Below, one piece after another: positions 26,053-36,201 of a DNA stretch of 64,000 nucleotides. This stretch comes from Crossiella sp. SN42 (GTDB lineage: Bacteria > Actinomycetota > Actinomycetes > Mycobacteriales > Pseudonocardiaceae), in contig NZ_JAMHIV010000002.1 in the NCBI RefSeq assembly GCF_023897065.1, forward strand, positions 186,001 to 250,000, in the 5' to 3' direction. The translations under genes and the position numbers were made by a program. The first letter of the stretch is position 1. Every line of letters begins with the position of its first letter. The notes under the pieces are model-generated. The model was not told the DNA's origin. It did not search any database and saw only the letters and a program-made list of their open reading frames with translations.

Positions 26053-27048
26053 TCAGCCTTCTTTGCCCTGTTGGAAGGTGTCCAGGATCCGTTGTGCCGC
26101 TTGGGCTGGGGTCACCGTGCCCTCGGCCACCTGCTTCGTCAGCGCCGGTCCCAGCTCCCGGACTCCCGGGTGACTGTGCAGCTCGTGCAGCAGCCGGTCG
26201 TGCACCATCGCCCAGGTCCAGCCCAGCAACTGGTTGCGGCGCTTGGCTTCCAGCTCGCCCGCGGCGTCGAGTTGGTCGCGGTGGCGGGTCACCTGCGCCC
26301 AGACCTCGGCGATGCCTTGGTCGTCGCGGGCGCTGCACGTGAGGACCGGGGTGTCCCAGGTGGCGTCTGCCGAGCGCAGCAATCGGAGTGCGCCCGCTAG
26401 TTCTCGGGCGGCGCGGGCGGCTTCCTTGGCGTGGTCGCCGTCCGCTTTGTTGACGGCGATAACGTCGGCCAGTTCCAGGACGCCCTTCTTTATGCCCTGC
26501 AACTGGTCTCCGGTGCGGGCCAGGGTGAGCAGGAGGAAGGTGTCGACCATGTCGGCGACGGTGACCTCGGACTGGCCCACGCCCACCGTCTCCACCAGGA
26601 CCACGTCGTAGCCCGCTGCTTCCATCACCACGATGGTTTCGCGGGTCGCTTTTGCCACTCCGCCAAGGGTTCCGGCGGTGGGGCTGGGGCGGACGAAGGC
26701 GTTGGGGTCGGCGGAGAGGCGGGTCATCCTGGTCTTGTCGCCCAGGATGCTGCCGCCGCTCTTGGTGGAGGACGGGTCGACCGCCAGCACCGCTACCCGG
26801 TGGCCTTCGGCGGTGAGGCGGCTGCCCAGGGTGTCGATGAAGGTGGACTTGCCTGCACCTGGGACGCCGGTGATGCCGATGCGGCGGGCCTTGCCTGCGT
26901 GGGGTTGTAGTTCGGCCAACAGGTTCTGGGCCGTGGTGCGGTGGTCGGCTCGTCTGGACTCGACCAGGGTGACCGCGCGGGCGACCCAGGACCGGTCGCC
27001 CGCGAGCACTCCCTCGGCGTACGTGCCGACGTCGATGTTGCCGCGCAT
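26053..27048 (-). CDS. meaB: Methylmalonyl-CoA mutase-associated GTPase MeaB
   Basis: Predicted 331 aa G3E-family GTPase. Walker A is GVPGAGKST (61-69), with VDPSSTKSGGSILGDKTRM, VETVGVGQSE and the base-specificity motif NKAD. MeaB/ArgK proteins gate delivery of adenosylcobalamin to methylmalonyl-CoA mutase and protect it from inactivation. The start ATG shares one base with the mutB stop (TGATG), so translation is coupled. It is the last gene of the mutA-mutB-meaB operon. Structured element H3 lies 46 nt downstream on the same strand. Confidence 0.93.
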   Translation of the reverse strand: MRGNIDVGTYAEGVLAGDRSWVARAVTLVESRRADHRTTAQNLLAELQPHAGKARRIGITGVPGAGKSTFIDTLGSRLTAEGHRVAVLAVDPSSTKSGGSILGDKTRMTRLSADPNAFVRPSPTAGTLGGVAKATRETIVVMEAAGYDVVLVETVGVGQSEVTVADMVDTFLLLTLARTGDQLQGIKKGVLELADVIAVNKADGDHAKEAARAARELAGALRLLRSADATWDTPVLTCSARDDQGIAEVWAQVTRHRDQLDAAGELEAKRRNQLLGWTWAMVHDRLLHELHSHPGVRELGPALTKQVAEGTVTPAQAAQRILDTFQQGKEG

Positions 27049-29258
27049 CAGCCCTGCTGGTCGGTCAGGACCTTCAGCAGGTCCAGGGCGGCCTCGGCGA
27101 TCACGGTGCCGGGCGGGAAGATCGCGGTGGCACCGGCGGCGCGCAGCTCGTCGAAGTCCTGGGGCGGGATCACGCCGCCGACCACGATGAGGATGTCCTC
27201 GCGGCCCTGGGACTCCAGCTCCTGCCGCAGGGCGGGCACCAGGGTGAGGTGACCGGCGGCGAGGCTGGAGACGCCGACGATGTGCACGTCGGCCTCGATG
27301 GCCTGGCGGGCCACCTCGGCCGGGGTCTGGAACAGCGGGCCCACGTCCACGTCGAAGCCCAGGTCGGCGAATGCCGTGGCGATGACCTTCTGGCCGCGAT
27401 CATGACCGTCCTGGCCCATCTTGGCGACCAGGATCCGCGGCCTGCGGCCCTCGGCCTCCTCGAAGGCCTCGGCGGCCCTGCGGGTGCGTTCGATGTTGCT
27501 CACCGCACCGGCCTCCTCCCGGTAGACCCCGGAGATCACCCTGATCTGGCCGGAGTGGCGGCCGTAGACCTTCTCCAGCGCGTCGGAGATCTCGCCGACG
27601 GTGGCCTTGGCGCGGGCCGCGTTGATGGCCAGTGCCAACAGGTTCCGGTCGAGACCAGCCTCGCGGCGGCCGTTGGCGGCGTCCTCGGCCGCCTTGGTCA
27701 GAGCGTCCAAAGTGGACTGAGTGGCTGCACTGTCCCGCTCCTCGCGCAGGCGGCGCAGCTTCTCCACCTGCTGGGCGTACACGCCCGCGTTGTCCACCTT
27801 GAGCACGTCGATGGCCTCGTCCGCGGTGACCCGGTACTTGTTCACCCCGATCACCGGCTGCCTGCCGGAGTCGATGCGCGCCTGGGTGCGGGCCGCGGCC
27901 TCCTCCACGCGCAGCTTCGGGATGCCCTCGTCGATGGCCTTGGCCATCCCGCCCGCGGCCTCGACCTCCTCGATGTGGCTCCACGCGCGGCGGGCCAGGT
28001 CGTAGGTGAGGCGCTCCACGTAGTTGCTGCCGCCCCACGGGTCGATCACCCGCGTGGTGCCCGACTCCTGTTGCAGCAGCAGCTGGGTGTTGCGGGCGAT
28101 CCGCGCGGAGAAGTCGGTGGGCAGCGCCAGCGCCTCGTCCAAGGCGTTGGTGTGCAAGGACTGCGTGTGCCCCTGGGTGGCGGCCATCGCCTCCACGCAG
28201 GTGCGCACCACGTTGTTGAACACGTCCTGCGCGGTCAGCGACCAGCCGGAAGTCTGCGAGTGCGTGCGCAGCGACAGCGACTTGGCGTTCTTGGGGTCGA
28301 ACTGCTTGACCAGCTTCGCCCACAGCAGGCGGGCCGCGCGCAGCTTGGCGACCTCCATGAAGAAGTTCATGCCGATCGCCCAGAAGAAGCTCAGCCGGGG
28401 GGCGAAGGCGTCGATGTCCAGGCCCGCGTCCCGGCCGGCCCGCAGGTACTCCACGCCGTCGGCCAGGGTGTAGGCCAGCTCCAGGTCGGCGGTGGCCCCG
28501 GCCTCCTGGATGTGGTAGCCGGAGATGGAGATCGAGTTGTACCGGGGCATCTTCTGCGAGGTGTAGGAGAAGATGTCGGAGATGATCTGCATCGAGGGCT
28601 GCGGCGGGTAGATGTAGGTGTTGCGGACCATGAACTCCTTGAGGATGTCGTTCTGGATGGTCCCGGCCAGCTGCTCCGGCGCCACCCCCTGCTCCTCGGC
28701 GGCCACGATGTAGAGCGCCAGCACCGGCAGCACCGCGCCGTTCATGGTCATCGACACGCTCATCTTGTCCAGCGGGATGCCGTCGAAGAGCTGCCGCATG
28801 TCGTAGATCGAGTCGATCGCCACGCCCGCCATACCGACGTCACCGGGCACCCGCGGGTGGTCGCTGTCGTAGCCGCGGTGGGTGGGCAGGTCGAAGGCCA
28901 CCGACAGGCCCTTCTGCCCGGCGGCCAGGTTGCGGCGGTAGAAGGCGTTGGACTCCGCGGCGGTGGAGAAACCCGCGTACTGGCGGATGGTCCACGGCTG
29001 GTTGACGTACATGGTCGGGTACGGCCCGCGCAGGTACGGCGCGATACCCGGGTAGGTGCCCAGGAAGTCCAGGCCCTCGGTGTCCGCGGCGGTGTAGAGC
29101 GGGTTGACCGTGATGCCTTCCGGCGTCTCCCACACCAGGTTCTCGGCGTCCTTGCCGGTGGCCTCGGTGAGCGCCGACCGCCAGCTCGCCGGGTCCGCGG
29201 CGGCGGCCGGGACGCCCAGGTCGACCTGGCCGAAGTCGGGGATCAGGTTGCGCGGCAT
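27048..29258 (-). CDS. mutB: Methylmalonyl-CoA mutase large (catalytic) subunit
   Basis: Predicted 736 aa. The N-terminal two thirds is the CoA-binding TIM barrel ([32 protein letters not shown]). The C-terminal cobalamin domain has [10 protein letters not shown], whose His near residue 618 replaces the lower axial ligand of B12. It interconverts (R)-methylmalonyl-CoA and succinyl-CoA for propionate catabolism or for supplying polyketide precursors. Its first codon overlaps the mutA stop by one base, so the operon is translationally coupled. Confidence 0.95.
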   Translation of the reverse strand: MPRNLIPDFGQVDLGVPAAAADPASWRSALTEATGKDAENLVWETPEGITVNPLYTAADTEGLDFLGTYPGIAPYLRGPYPTMYVNQPWTIRQYAGFSTAAESNAFYRRNLAAGQKGLSVAFDLPTHRGYDSDHPRVPGDVGMAGVAIDSIYDMRQLFDGIPLDKMSVSMTMNGAVLPVLALYIVAAEEQGVAPEQLAGTIQNDILKEFMVRNTYIYPPQPSMQIISDIFSYTSQKMPRYNSISISGYHIQEAGATADLELAYTLADGVEYLRAGRDAGLDIDAFAPRLSFFWAIGMNFFMEVAKLRAARLLWAKLVKQFDPKNAKSLSLRTHSQTSGWSLTAQDVFNNVVRTCVEAMAATQGHTQSLHTNALDEALALPTDFSARIARNTQLLLQQESGTTRVIDPWGGSNYVERLTYDLARRAWSHIEEVEAAGGMAKAIDEGIPKLRVEEAAARTQARIDSGRQPVIGVNKYRVTADEAIDVLKVDNAGVYAQQVEKLRRLREERDSAATQSTLDALTKAAEDAANGRREAGLDRNLLALAINAARAKATVGEISDALEKVYGRHSGQIRVISGVYREEAGAVSNIERTRRAAEAFEEAEGRRPRILVAKMGQDGHDRGQKVIATAFADLGFDVDVGPLFQTPAEVARQAIEADVHIVGVSSLAAGHLTLVPALRQELESQGREDILIVVGGVIPPQDFDELRAAGATAIFPPGTVIAEAALDLLKVLTDQQG

Positions 29259-31177
29259 CAGAAAGCCACCTTATCAATGCTCGACCCCGCGAGCGGGTCC
29301 ACGGCTAGGTCAGTGAGCGTGCTGCGGAGGACACCGAGTGCGTCGCAACCGGCGAAGAGGTAGTCGTCGATGCCCGCGGCCCGGTCGCTCTCGGCGCGGT
29401 CACCGGGCTTGCCGGCCAGCCAGATCCGTTGCGCGCCAGCGGCTTTCAGCGCCTCGGCCACCGGGGCGGCGTGCTCGGCGTAGCTCTTGTCACTGCCGCA
29501 CAAGCAGACCACGCTCGCGCTGCTGTCCTTGAACGCCGCCGCGATCGCCGCCGGATCGGTGCCGGGGCCGCTGTCCGGGGTGGCGATACCGCCTGCCTGG
29601 AACAGGTTCGCGGCGAAGGTGGCGCGCGCGGTGTAGGAGGCCACCGAGCCCAGCGTGGCCAGGAAGACCGCGGGCCGCCGCGGCGCATTGTCCGAGGCGG
29701 TGCGCAGGTCCTCGAACTCCTGCGCGTACCGGACCCTGGGCAGCCCGCCGGTGGGCGGGGCCGGGTTCGGCGCGCGGACCGGCAGCTTCTCGGTCAGGTT
29801 CGGGAACTCGCTGACCCCGGTGATCGCGTCCTTGCGGTGCGCGATCCGCTTGGCGCGCTTGGCCTGGGTGGCCGCCAGCCGCTGCTCGATCAGCCCGTCG
29901 GCCAGCGCCGCCTCGAACCCGCCTGCCCGCTCGATCTCGGTGAAGAAGGCCCAGGCGGCCTGCGCCAGGTCCTCGGTGAGCCGCTCCACGTAGTAGGAAC
30001 CGCCAGCCGGGTCGATCACCCTGGCCACGTGCGACTCCTCCACCAGCAGCGCCTGGGTGTTGCGCGCGATCCGCCTGGCGAAGTCATCCGGCAGGCCCAG
30101 GCAGGCGTCGAAGGGTTGCACCGTGACGGAGTCCGCCCCGCCCACGCCCGCGCCGAAACAGGCCAGCGTGGTGCGCAGCATGTTCACCCACGGGTCGCGG
30201 GCGGTCATCATCGCCGAGGAGGTCACCGCGTGCTGGCGCTGCGCGGGCGCACTCGCCTGGCACACCTCGCCGACCCTGGCCCACAGCCGCCGGGCGGCGC
30301 GGAACTTGGCGATGGTGAGGAACTGGTCGGCGGTGGCGGCGTAGCGGAACTCCAGCTGCGCGAAGGCGGCGTCGATGTCCAGCCCGGCCTCGGTCAGCGC
30401 GCGCAGGTAGGCGGTGGCCACCGCGAGCGAGGCGCCCAGCTCCTCGGCGTCCGAGCCACCCGCGTCGTGGAAGACGGTGCCGTCCACGGTCAGCGTGCGC
30501 AGCCTCGGGTACTTCGCACTGACCCTGGCGGCCAGCGCGGCGGCGGCCCCGAGGTCGGTGTCCGCGCCGGTGCGGGCGCGCAGACCGAGCGGGTCGGCGC
30601 CCAGGTTGCCGGAGAGCTCGCCGTCGGGCACCCCGCGCTCGGCGGCCAGCGCGAACAGCGCCTCGGCCGCGACCTCGGTCTCCGGGCCCGCGTCCAGCAC
30701 GATCGCGGCCAGGTCCAGGTACACCCCGTCCAGCACCCCTGGCAGGGCCTCGATCGGCAGCGCGTCCCCGCCGAGGGTCAGCCAGAGCGAGCTGACGCCG
30801 TTCTCCAGGTCCGCCAGCACCGCCTCGCGGCTGGTGGCCGGATCGGGATGGCTGTGCCGCTGGCGGACGTCCCAGCCGCCCGGAACCGCGCCCTCCGGCT
30901 TGCTGCCCCTGGTGTACGGCGCAAGTCCGGGCAGACCGGTCTCCGGGGCCGCGTCCTCGCGGGTGTACAGGGGATTGACGGTGATGCCGTCATAGGTCGT
31001 GCGGGCGAGCCTGGATTCCGGGAAATCCGGCAGCTCTGCCGAAGACCCGCTTGCGGGGTCGAGCATCGATAGAGCGCCGGACTTGCGGAGCACGCCCGCG
31101 ACCAGCTCCCGCCACTGCCCCAGCTCTGGCTGCGGGAACTCCGCGGCCAGGGTGAGCTGCTCGCCAGGCAAAGTCAT
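29258..31177 (-). CDS. mutA: Methylmalonyl-CoA mutase small subunit
   Basis: Predicted 639 aa from the ATG at 31177 ([14 protein letters not shown]); the longer in-frame start at 31234 is unlikely. It has the mutase fold ([21 protein letters not shown]) but a degenerate cobalamin domain without DxHxxG, as expected for the non-catalytic partner of MutB. Two odd segments stand out: residues near 36-47 ([12 protein letters not shown]) and the C-terminal tail ([11 protein letters not shown]) are encoded by the two copies of a 28-nt inverted repeat. The rest is family-typical. It is divergent from the GH95-like gene across 168 nt. Confidence 0.93.
   Translation of the reverse strand: MTLPGEQLTLAAEFPQPELGQWRELVAGVLRKSGALSMLDPASGSSAELPDFPESRLARTTYDGITVNPLYTREDAAPETGLPGLAPYTRGSKPEGAVPGGWDVRQRHSHPDPATSREAVLADLENGVSSLWLTLGGDALPIEALPGVLDGVYLDLAAIVLDAGPETEVAAEALFALAAERGVPDGELSGNLGADPLGLRARTGADTDLGAAAALAARVSAKYPRLRTLTVDGTVFHDAGGSDAEELGASLAVATAYLRALTEAGLDIDAAFAQLEFRYAATADQFLTIAKFRAARRLWARVGEVCQASAPAQRQHAVTSSAMMTARDPWVNMLRTTLACFGAGVGGADSVTVQPFDACLGLPDDFARRIARNTQALLVEESHVARVIDPAGGSYYVERLTEDLAQAAWAFFTEIERAGGFEAALADGLIEQRLAATQAKRAKRIAHRKDAITGVSEFPNLTEKLPVRAPNPAPPTGGLPRVRYAQEFEDLRTASDNAPRRPAVFLATLGSVASYTARATFAANLFQAGGIATPDSGPGTDPAAIAAAFKDSSASVVCLCGSDKSYAEHAAPVAEALKAAGAQRIWLAGKPGDRAESDRAAGIDDYLFAGCDALGVLRSTLTDLAVDPLAGSSIDKVAF
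29272..29299 (+). repeat. Copy 1 of a 28-nt inverted repeat, 3' end of mutA
   Basis: This copy matches the reverse complement of 31044-31071 at 26 of 28 positions. It contains the near-palindrome GACCCCGCGAGCGGGTC, so each copy can fold by itself. It encodes part of the unusual MutA C-terminal tail. Confidence 0.8.
31044..31071 (-). repeat. Copy 2 of the 28-nt inverted repeat, 5' part of mutA
   Basis: Inverted relative to 29272-29299 with two mismatches; contains GACCCGCTTGCGGGGTC. In the mutA frame it supplies the segment around MLDPASGSS, which looks inserted between the usual VLRKSG and PDFPESRL elements of the MutA N-terminus. Confidence 0.8.
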
Positions 31178-31245
31178 GCAGCGGATCGTAGCCAGGATGC
31201 GCGGCCAGAAACCCTTAGTCGTGGCCCGACCCACCCCTAACTTTT

Positions 31246-31264
31246 CCAGTCATCGGATGACTGG
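31246..31264. promoter_or_regulatory. Perfect palindrome between mutA and the GH95-like gene
   Basis: CCAGTCATC and GATGACTGG form 9-bp arms around a single G. Lying in the 168-nt divergent region, 69 nt from mutA and 81 nt from the hydrolase gene, it is a good candidate operator. The regulator is unknown. Confidence 0.5.
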
Positions 31265-31331
31265 GGTGTCGTTCAAGTCCGTGAACTGGGAATACGCCAA
31301 ACGAAGCACCCCAAAGTCCAGGTAAACATCG

Positions 31332-31337
31332 TATGAT
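31332..31337 (+). promoter_or_regulatory. Candidate -10 element for a leaderless GH95-like transcript
   Basis: TATGAT ends 8 nt before the ATG at 31346, so transcription would begin at or next to the start codon. This is the usual arrangement of leaderless actinobacterial mRNAs, and there is no ribosome binding site before the ATG. No clear -35 is seen. Confidence 0.5.
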
Positions 31338-31345
31338 TCGCCCCC

Positions 31346-33691
31346 ATGTCACCCCTTTCCAGGCGACGTTTCCTCCACCGTGGTTCGGCCGCCGCCGGAC
31401 TCGTGACTCTCGGCGCTGGCTGGACCACCGCCGCGACCACCGCGTGGGCCGAACCCTCCGCCGAGGCGTTCGGACCCAAGAACGTGCACCGCGACATCGC
31501 GCGGGACGCCCGCATGCTCTGGCGCAAGCTGCCCACCAGCTGGCAGGACGCGCCCTTCCTGGCCAACGGTTTCCTCGGCGTGCAGGTCTACCGCGGTGCC
31601 AACGCCAACGAGCTGCGGTTCATGCTCAGCCACAGCGAGGTGCAGGACCAGCGGCCGCAGTGGGAGGCCGCGGTCGGCCTGTCCCGGCTGCCGATCGGCT
31701 ACCTGACCCTCACCCTGGCCGGCACCGTCACCGCGGTCGACTGGCAGCTGGACCTGTGGGACGCCGAGCTCTCCGGCACGGTCACCACCACCGCGGGCAG
31801 CCTGAGCTTCCGCGCGCTGGTGCACAACGACCGGGGCGTGCTGCTGGTCTCGCTGAGCCCGAACGCCGGTGAGGAGGCGGCCGCGTGGGGCTTCACCGCG
31901 ATGCCGTCCAAGACCACCCGCCAGATCCGGATCCCACCGGACTACACCGCCAACCCGGACCCGCGGACCGGCAGCTCGGCCGGGGTGTCCTATGTGGAGC
32001 AGCCGCTGCACGCCGGGGGTGGCTACACCACCGCCTGGCAGGAAAAGCGTATCGGCACCAGGCGGCTGCTGGCGGCCACCGTGGCCTACGGGTTTCCACA
32101 GTCCACCTCCACCGGGGACGCGGTCACCGCGGTCCGGCACGCCCAGCTGGCCGGGCTGGACCCGCTGGTCTTCGCCCACCGCGCGTGGTGGCACCGGTTC
32201 CACTCCAGGAGCCTGGTCTCGGTGCCGGACAAGTGGGTGCAGCGCTTCTACTGGATCCAGCTGTACAAGATGGCCTGCGCCACCAGGGAGAACGCGCCGG
32301 TCACCAGCGAGTGGGGCCCGTGGTTCCCGGAGGGCGGCGGCAGCTGGACCGCGGTGTGGTGGAACCTCAACGTGCAGATCACCTATCCGTTCGCCGGCAT
32401 CGCCAACCACCCCGAGCTGGACGCGGTGACGCAGACCTTCCGCAAGCACCACAAGAACCTGGAGTTCTCGGTGCCGCCGGAGCTGCGCGACGGCCAGACC
32501 TACGCGCTGGCCCACCCCGGCGACCGCACCCTGCGCTCCGGCGGGCCGAAGCTCGGCGCGGAGATTCCCGGCAACGCCACCGTCGGCCGTCCCGGCACCT
32601 CCACCAAGACCGACCAGACCGGCAACCTGATCTGGGGCCTGCACAACGTCTGGCTCAGCTACCGGCACAGCATGGACCGCCGGATCCAGCGGGACGTGCT
32701 GTACCCGTTGCTGCGCAAGGCGCTCAACTTCTACCTGCACTTCCTCAAGCCGGGCCCGGACGGCCTGCTGCACCTGCCGCTGACCCGCTCACCGGAGTTC
32801 GCCGACGCGGTGGACGCCACCTACGACCTGTCCCTGATCCGCTGGGCGGCGCGCACCCTGCTGGAGACCACCAGAGAGCTGCGCGTCGACGACCCGCTGG
32901 CCCCGCGCTGGCGGGAGGTGCTGGCCAAGCTGGTGCCCTACCACCGCAACGAGCAGGGCGTGCTGATCGGCGAGAACGTGACCCTGCACGGCTCGCACCG
33001 GCACTTCTCGCACATGCTCTGGTTCCACCCGCTGCGCGAGGTCAGCTGGGAGACCGGCGACCGCGACCTGATCCGGCGCACCTACGACCAGTGGAGCAAG
33101 GACCGCTCGGCCTGGGCCGGGTACAGCTACCCGGCGGCGGCGATGATGTGCGCGCTGATGGGCCAGGCGGACACCGCGCTCGGCCACATCCGGCACCTGC
33201 TGGACGGCAACGTGATCGGCATCGCCAAGCTGACCCCGAACACGATGTACGTGGAGGGCAACAACCTCGCGCTGGAAAGCCCGCTGTCGGCGGCGGAGTC
33301 GGTGCTGCACCTGTTACTGGACAGCGGTTCCGGCGTGGTCAAGGTCTTCCCCGCGGTGCCCTCCACCTGGCGGGAGGCCGCCATCGACGGCCTGCGCGCC
33401 CAGGGCGCGTTTGTGGTGGACGCCTCCCGGCGGGACGGGGCCACCGAGTGGGTCCGGGTGCACAGCGAGGCCGGCGAACCCCTTGAGCTGGCACACGGCA
33501 TCCCCGGCGATATCCAGGTCCGCTCCGAGCTGGGCCTGCCGCTGCGCTGGCGGCAGACCGGTCCCGGCCGGATCTCGGTGACCCTGCGCCGCGGCCAGAC
33601 CGCGGTGGTGACCCGCCGCGGCCACCACCCCGACCTGCGCCCCCGCGACGTCCCGGCCAACGCCGCCGCGCCGCAGTGGGGACTGCCCTAG
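31346..33691 (+). CDS. Tat-exported GH95-like glycoside hydrolase
   Basis: Predicted 781 aa. SRRRFLHRG plus a hydrophobic stretch, cleaved near TTAWAEP, is a twin-arginine signal. The N-terminal part (WQDAPFLANGFLGVQVY) is the beta-sandwich, and the middle (WGPWFPEGGGSWTAVWWNLNVQITY; GNLIWGLHNVW) an (alpha/alpha)6 barrel of the GH95 alpha-L-fucosidase/galactosidase type, ending in a C-terminal beta domain. It should act on plant or host glycans outside the cell. Exact specificity is unclear because the family's key Asn/Asp pair was not located with confidence. The transcript appears leaderless; a palindrome lies upstream. Confidence 0.75.
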   Translation: MSPLSRRRFLHRGSAAAGLVTLGAGWTTAATTAWAEPSAEAFGPKNVHRDIARDARMLWRKLPTSWQDAPFLANGFLGVQVYRGANANELRFMLSHSEVQDQRPQWEAAVGLSRLPIGYLTLTLAGTVTAVDWQLDLWDAELSGTVTTTAGSLSFRALVHNDRGVLLVSLSPNAGEEAAAWGFTAMPSKTTRQIRIPPDYTANPDPRTGSSAGVSYVEQPLHAGGGYTTAWQEKRIGTRRLLAATVAYGFPQSTSTGDAVTAVRHAQLAGLDPLVFAHRAWWHRFHSRSLVSVPDKWVQRFYWIQLYKMACATRENAPVTSEWGPWFPEGGGSWTAVWWNLNVQITYPFAGIANHPELDAVTQTFRKHHKNLEFSVPPELRDGQTYALAHPGDRTLRSGGPKLGAEIPGNATVGRPGTSTKTDQTGNLIWGLHNVWLSYRHSMDRRIQRDVLYPLLRKALNFYLHFLKPGPDGLLHLPLTRSPEFADAVDATYDLSLIRWAARTLLETTRELRVDDPLAPRWREVLAKLVPYHRNEQGVLIGENVTLHGSHRHFSHMLWFHPLREVSWETGDRDLIRRTYDQWSKDRSAWAGYSYPAAAMMCALMGQADTALGHIRHLLDGNVIGIAKLTPNTMYVEGNNLALESPLSAAESVLHLLLDSGSGVVKVFPAVPSTWREAAIDGLRAQGAFVVDASRRDGATEWVRVHSEAGEPLELAHGIPGDIQVRSELGLPLRWRQTGPGRISVTLRRGQTAVVTRRGHHPDLRPRDVPANAAAPQWGLP

Positions 33692-33701
33692 GTTTGGTGG
33701 T

Positions 33702-34169
33702 GTGACCAAGGTTCTGCTCACCGGCATGTCCGGCACCGGCAAGTCGACCGCCCTGTCCGCACTCGGCGAGCTCGGGCACCGGGTGGTCGACACCGACACC
33801 GACGAGTGGAGCCACTGGGTCACCGACGACGATGGCGAGCCGGACTGGGTGTGGCGCGAGCAGGCCATCACCGACCTGCTGACCGGCCACGGAGAGGGCA
33901 GCCTCTTCGTGGCCGGTTGCAAGACCAACCAGGTCGGCTTCTACCCGCTGTTCGACCACGTCGTGCTGCTGAGCGCACCGGCAGAGGTGCTGCTGGCGCG
34001 GATCGCGGCGCGCACGGACAACCCCTACGGCAAGGACCCGGCGGAACGAGCCGCGATCCTGGCGAACCTGGAGCTGGTCGAGCCGCTGCTCCGGGAGTCG
34101 GCGACCCTGGAGATCGACACCCGCGCCCCGGTCGCGGAGGTGGCGCGGCGGCTGGTCGCGCTCACCTGA
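33702..34169 (+). CDS. Small P-loop kinase, shikimate/adenylate kinase-like
   Basis: Predicted 155 aa from a GTG at 33702. Walker A is GMSGTGKST (8-16), followed by HRVVDTDTDEW, a substrate-binding-like DTD, and HVVLLSAPAEVLLARIAART. This is the compact nucleoside/shikimate kinase fold, but its substrate cannot be assigned and it differs from AroK motifs. It starts 10 nt after the GH95-like stop, suggesting cotranscription, and its last 8 nt overlap the convergent acetyltransferase gene. Confidence 0.75.
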   Translation: MTKVLLTGMSGTGKSTALSALGELGHRVVDTDTDEWSHWVTDDDGEPDWVWREQAITDLLTGHGEGSLFVAGCKTNQVGFYPLFDHVVLLSAPAEVLLARIAARTDNPYGKDPAERAAILANLELVEPLLRESATLEIDTRAPVAEVARRLVALT

Positions 34170-34620
34170 CCATCACCAGCTCCATCCAGCCGCCCTTGTC
34201 CACCAGCCGGTCGTCGGCGAACCCGTGCCGCCGGTACAGCGCGGCCGCGCTCTTGTTGTCCGCCATGACATCCAGCGTCACCCTGGTCGCACCGCGCTGC
34301 TCGGCCCAGCGCAGCGCGACCCGGATCAGCTCGTCCCCGACCCCGCGCCCCCTGGCGAACGGGGCGACCCACATCGAGCGCAGCTTCACCGTCGACTGCC
34401 CGGTCCGGGTCGCGCTGACCATCCCGGCGTCCCGGCCGGCCAGCACGGCCACCAGGTTCAGGTCGGCCTCGGCCAACCGGTCCCGCCAGCGTTGCTCCGG
34501 CGCGTCCGCCCAGTCGGCCAGCTTGGTGCCGAACGCGGCAGGCGCCTCGGCCAGCGCGGCCAGCCGCAGGTCCCGCCACCGTGCCCAGTCCCGGGTGCTC
34601 AGCGCGGTCAGCCCGATCAT
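34162..34620 (-). CDS. GNAT-family N-acetyltransferase
   Basis: Predicted 152 aa. LRSMWVAPFARGRGVGDELI is the acetyl-CoA-binding motif A, and TRVTLDVMADNKSAAALYRRHGF motif B, with an N-terminal WRDLRLAAL helix. Substrate is unknown. Start at ATG 34620 after GTCGGAGAC; an ATG at 34638 after GATGGAGAG would add six residues. It lies 41 nt downstream of the TAP-like hydrolase gene on the same strand. Confidence 0.85.
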   Translation of the reverse strand: MIGLTALSTRDWARWRDLRLAALAEAPAAFGTKLADWADAPEQRWRDRLAEADLNLVAVLAGRDAGMVSATRTGQSTVKLRSMWVAPFARGRGVGDELIRVALRWAEQRGATRVTLDVMADNKSAAALYRRHGFADDRLVDKGGWMELVMVR

Positions 34621-34661
34621 GTCTCCGACTCTCTCCATCCGCCGGTGTCCCGGCAACCGGT

Positions 34662-36098
34662 TTACTTGCAGCGCAGGCCTTCCGGCGGCAGCATGCCATC
34701 CACCAGGTACCTGGTCACCGGCCGATCGACGCAGGTTTTGCCCTCCAGGTAGACGGTGTGCTGCTCGCCCTCGAAGGTGACCAGGCGGGCCTTGAGCGCC
34801 TCGGCCAGCGCGATGCCCCAGTCGTGCGGGGTGGCCGGGTCGCCGGTGGTGGAGACCACCACGGCGGTGGGCGCGCCGTCGGTCTTGGGGCGGTGCGGGC
34901 CCATGGTGTTCGGCGCGGCCCAGAAGGCGCACACGTCCAGCACGTCGACCTTGCTCTTGTCCTTCACCGGCGGCGCGTCCAGGCAGTTGACCGCGGTGAG
35001 CGCGTCCTGGTTCCCGTCGTAGCTGCCGTCCGGCCGGCGGCCGTGGTACTCGTCGGCCACGGCCAGCATCTCGGTGCCGTCGCCCGCCTTGAGGCCCTCG
35101 ATGGCCTCGGTCAGCCGCGGCCAGCTCTTCGAGTGGTACAGCAGGTGGTCCACGGCATCGGAGACGTCCTCGGCGGACAGCTTCCGGTCGCCGACCGGCA
35201 GTGGGCGCTTGCCCAGCGGTTCGGTCAGGGCGTCCAGGCGCTCCCTTGCCCCGGCCGGGTCGTCGCCGACCGGGCAGGCCTGGCGACCGGCGCAGTCCTT
35301 GGCGTAGCTGAGGAAGCTCTCCGCGAAGCCGTCGCCCTGCTCGGCGTGCTTGCCGGTCAGGCCGAAGTCGTCCGCGCCGTCCAGGACCAGCGCGCGCACC
35401 CTGGCCGGGAAGGTCTCGGCGTAGACCGTGCCGATCTTGGTGCCGTAGGAGTAGCCGACGTAGCTCAGCTTCTGCTCGCCGAGGGCGGCGCGCAGCAGGT
35501 CCAGGTCGCGCACCACGTCCCTGGTGCCCAGGTGGGCCAGCTCCTCCCGGCCGGTGCGCTCGGCGCACTTGTCCGCGAACTCCTTGTTCCTGGCTTCCTG
35601 CTCGGTCACACCCTCCGGGGTGGACGAGTCGACGGGCTCCGCGCGCCGGGCGTCCTGTTCCGGGCCGGTCAGGCAGCGCAGCGCGGGCTCGGAGGCGCCG
35701 ATGCCCCTGGGGTCGAAGCCGACCAGGTCAAACCGGGCGGAGACCTCGTCGCCCCGCTTGGCCAGCCTGCCGCCCAGGTCCGCGAGCTGGGCCATGCCGG
35801 AGGCGCCGGGGCCGCCGAAGTTGAACACCAGCGAGCCGATCCGCCGCGCCGGGTCGGTGGCGCGCTGCCGGAGCAGCCCGAGCTTGATCTTGCGGCCGTC
35901 CGGCTTGGCGTGGTCCAGCGGGACTTCCAGCGCGGCGCAGTCCAGCGAGCGGCGGTCGAAGGCGGCCTTGCGCTCGGCGTCCCCGGCGAACGGCGCGCAG
36001 TCACCCCAGGCCAGGCCACCCGCGGCGACCGGCTGTGGTGTGGCGCAGGCCACGCAAGCCAGCGCCAGCACCACGATGACCGGGAAGCGTCTGTCCAT
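34662..36098 (-). CDS. Exported TAP-like alpha/beta-hydrolase (tripeptidyl aminopeptidase family)
   Basis: Predicted 478 aa with a signal sequence rich in Ala and Cys (VVLALACVACA); lipidation is possible although the lipobox is imperfect. The catalytic set is intact: VGYSYGTKIG (nucleophile S217), an Asp in STTGDPATP and a His in EGEQHTVYL, with GGPGASG forming the oxyanion loop. The C-terminal TAP domain ends with paired cysteines (TCVD, LRCK). It probably removes peptides from the N-terminus of extracellular substrates or cleaves small esters. It serves as the active reference for the nucleophile-less paralogue at 23657-25219. Confidence 0.87.
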   Translation of the reverse strand: MDRRFPVIVVLALACVACATPQPVAAGGLAWGDCAPFAGDAERKAAFDRRSLDCAALEVPLDHAKPDGRKIKLGLLRQRATDPARRIGSLVFNFGGPGASGMAQLADLGGRLAKRGDEVSARFDLVGFDPRGIGASEPALRCLTGPEQDARRAEPVDSSTPEGVTEQEARNKEFADKCAERTGREELAHLGTRDVVRDLDLLRAALGEQKLSYVGYSYGTKIGTVYAETFPARVRALVLDGADDFGLTGKHAEQGDGFAESFLSYAKDCAGRQACPVGDDPAGARERLDALTEPLGKRPLPVGDRKLSAEDVSDAVDHLLYHSKSWPRLTEAIEGLKAGDGTEMLAVADEYHGRRPDGSYDGNQDALTAVNCLDAPPVKDKSKVDVLDVCAFWAAPNTMGPHRPKTDGAPTAVVVSTTGDPATPHDWGIALAEALKARLVTFEGEQHTVYLEGKTCVDRPVTRYLVDGMLPPEGLRCK

Positions 36099-36201
36099 AT
36101 CGGACAGTCTCGGGACCGGCGCGGCCCGCGGGCAAGGACTCGGCGGGGGCTCTCATCACATCCGCACAGGAGTCGCACAACTCCACCGGGTGAGCCCCGG
36201 A

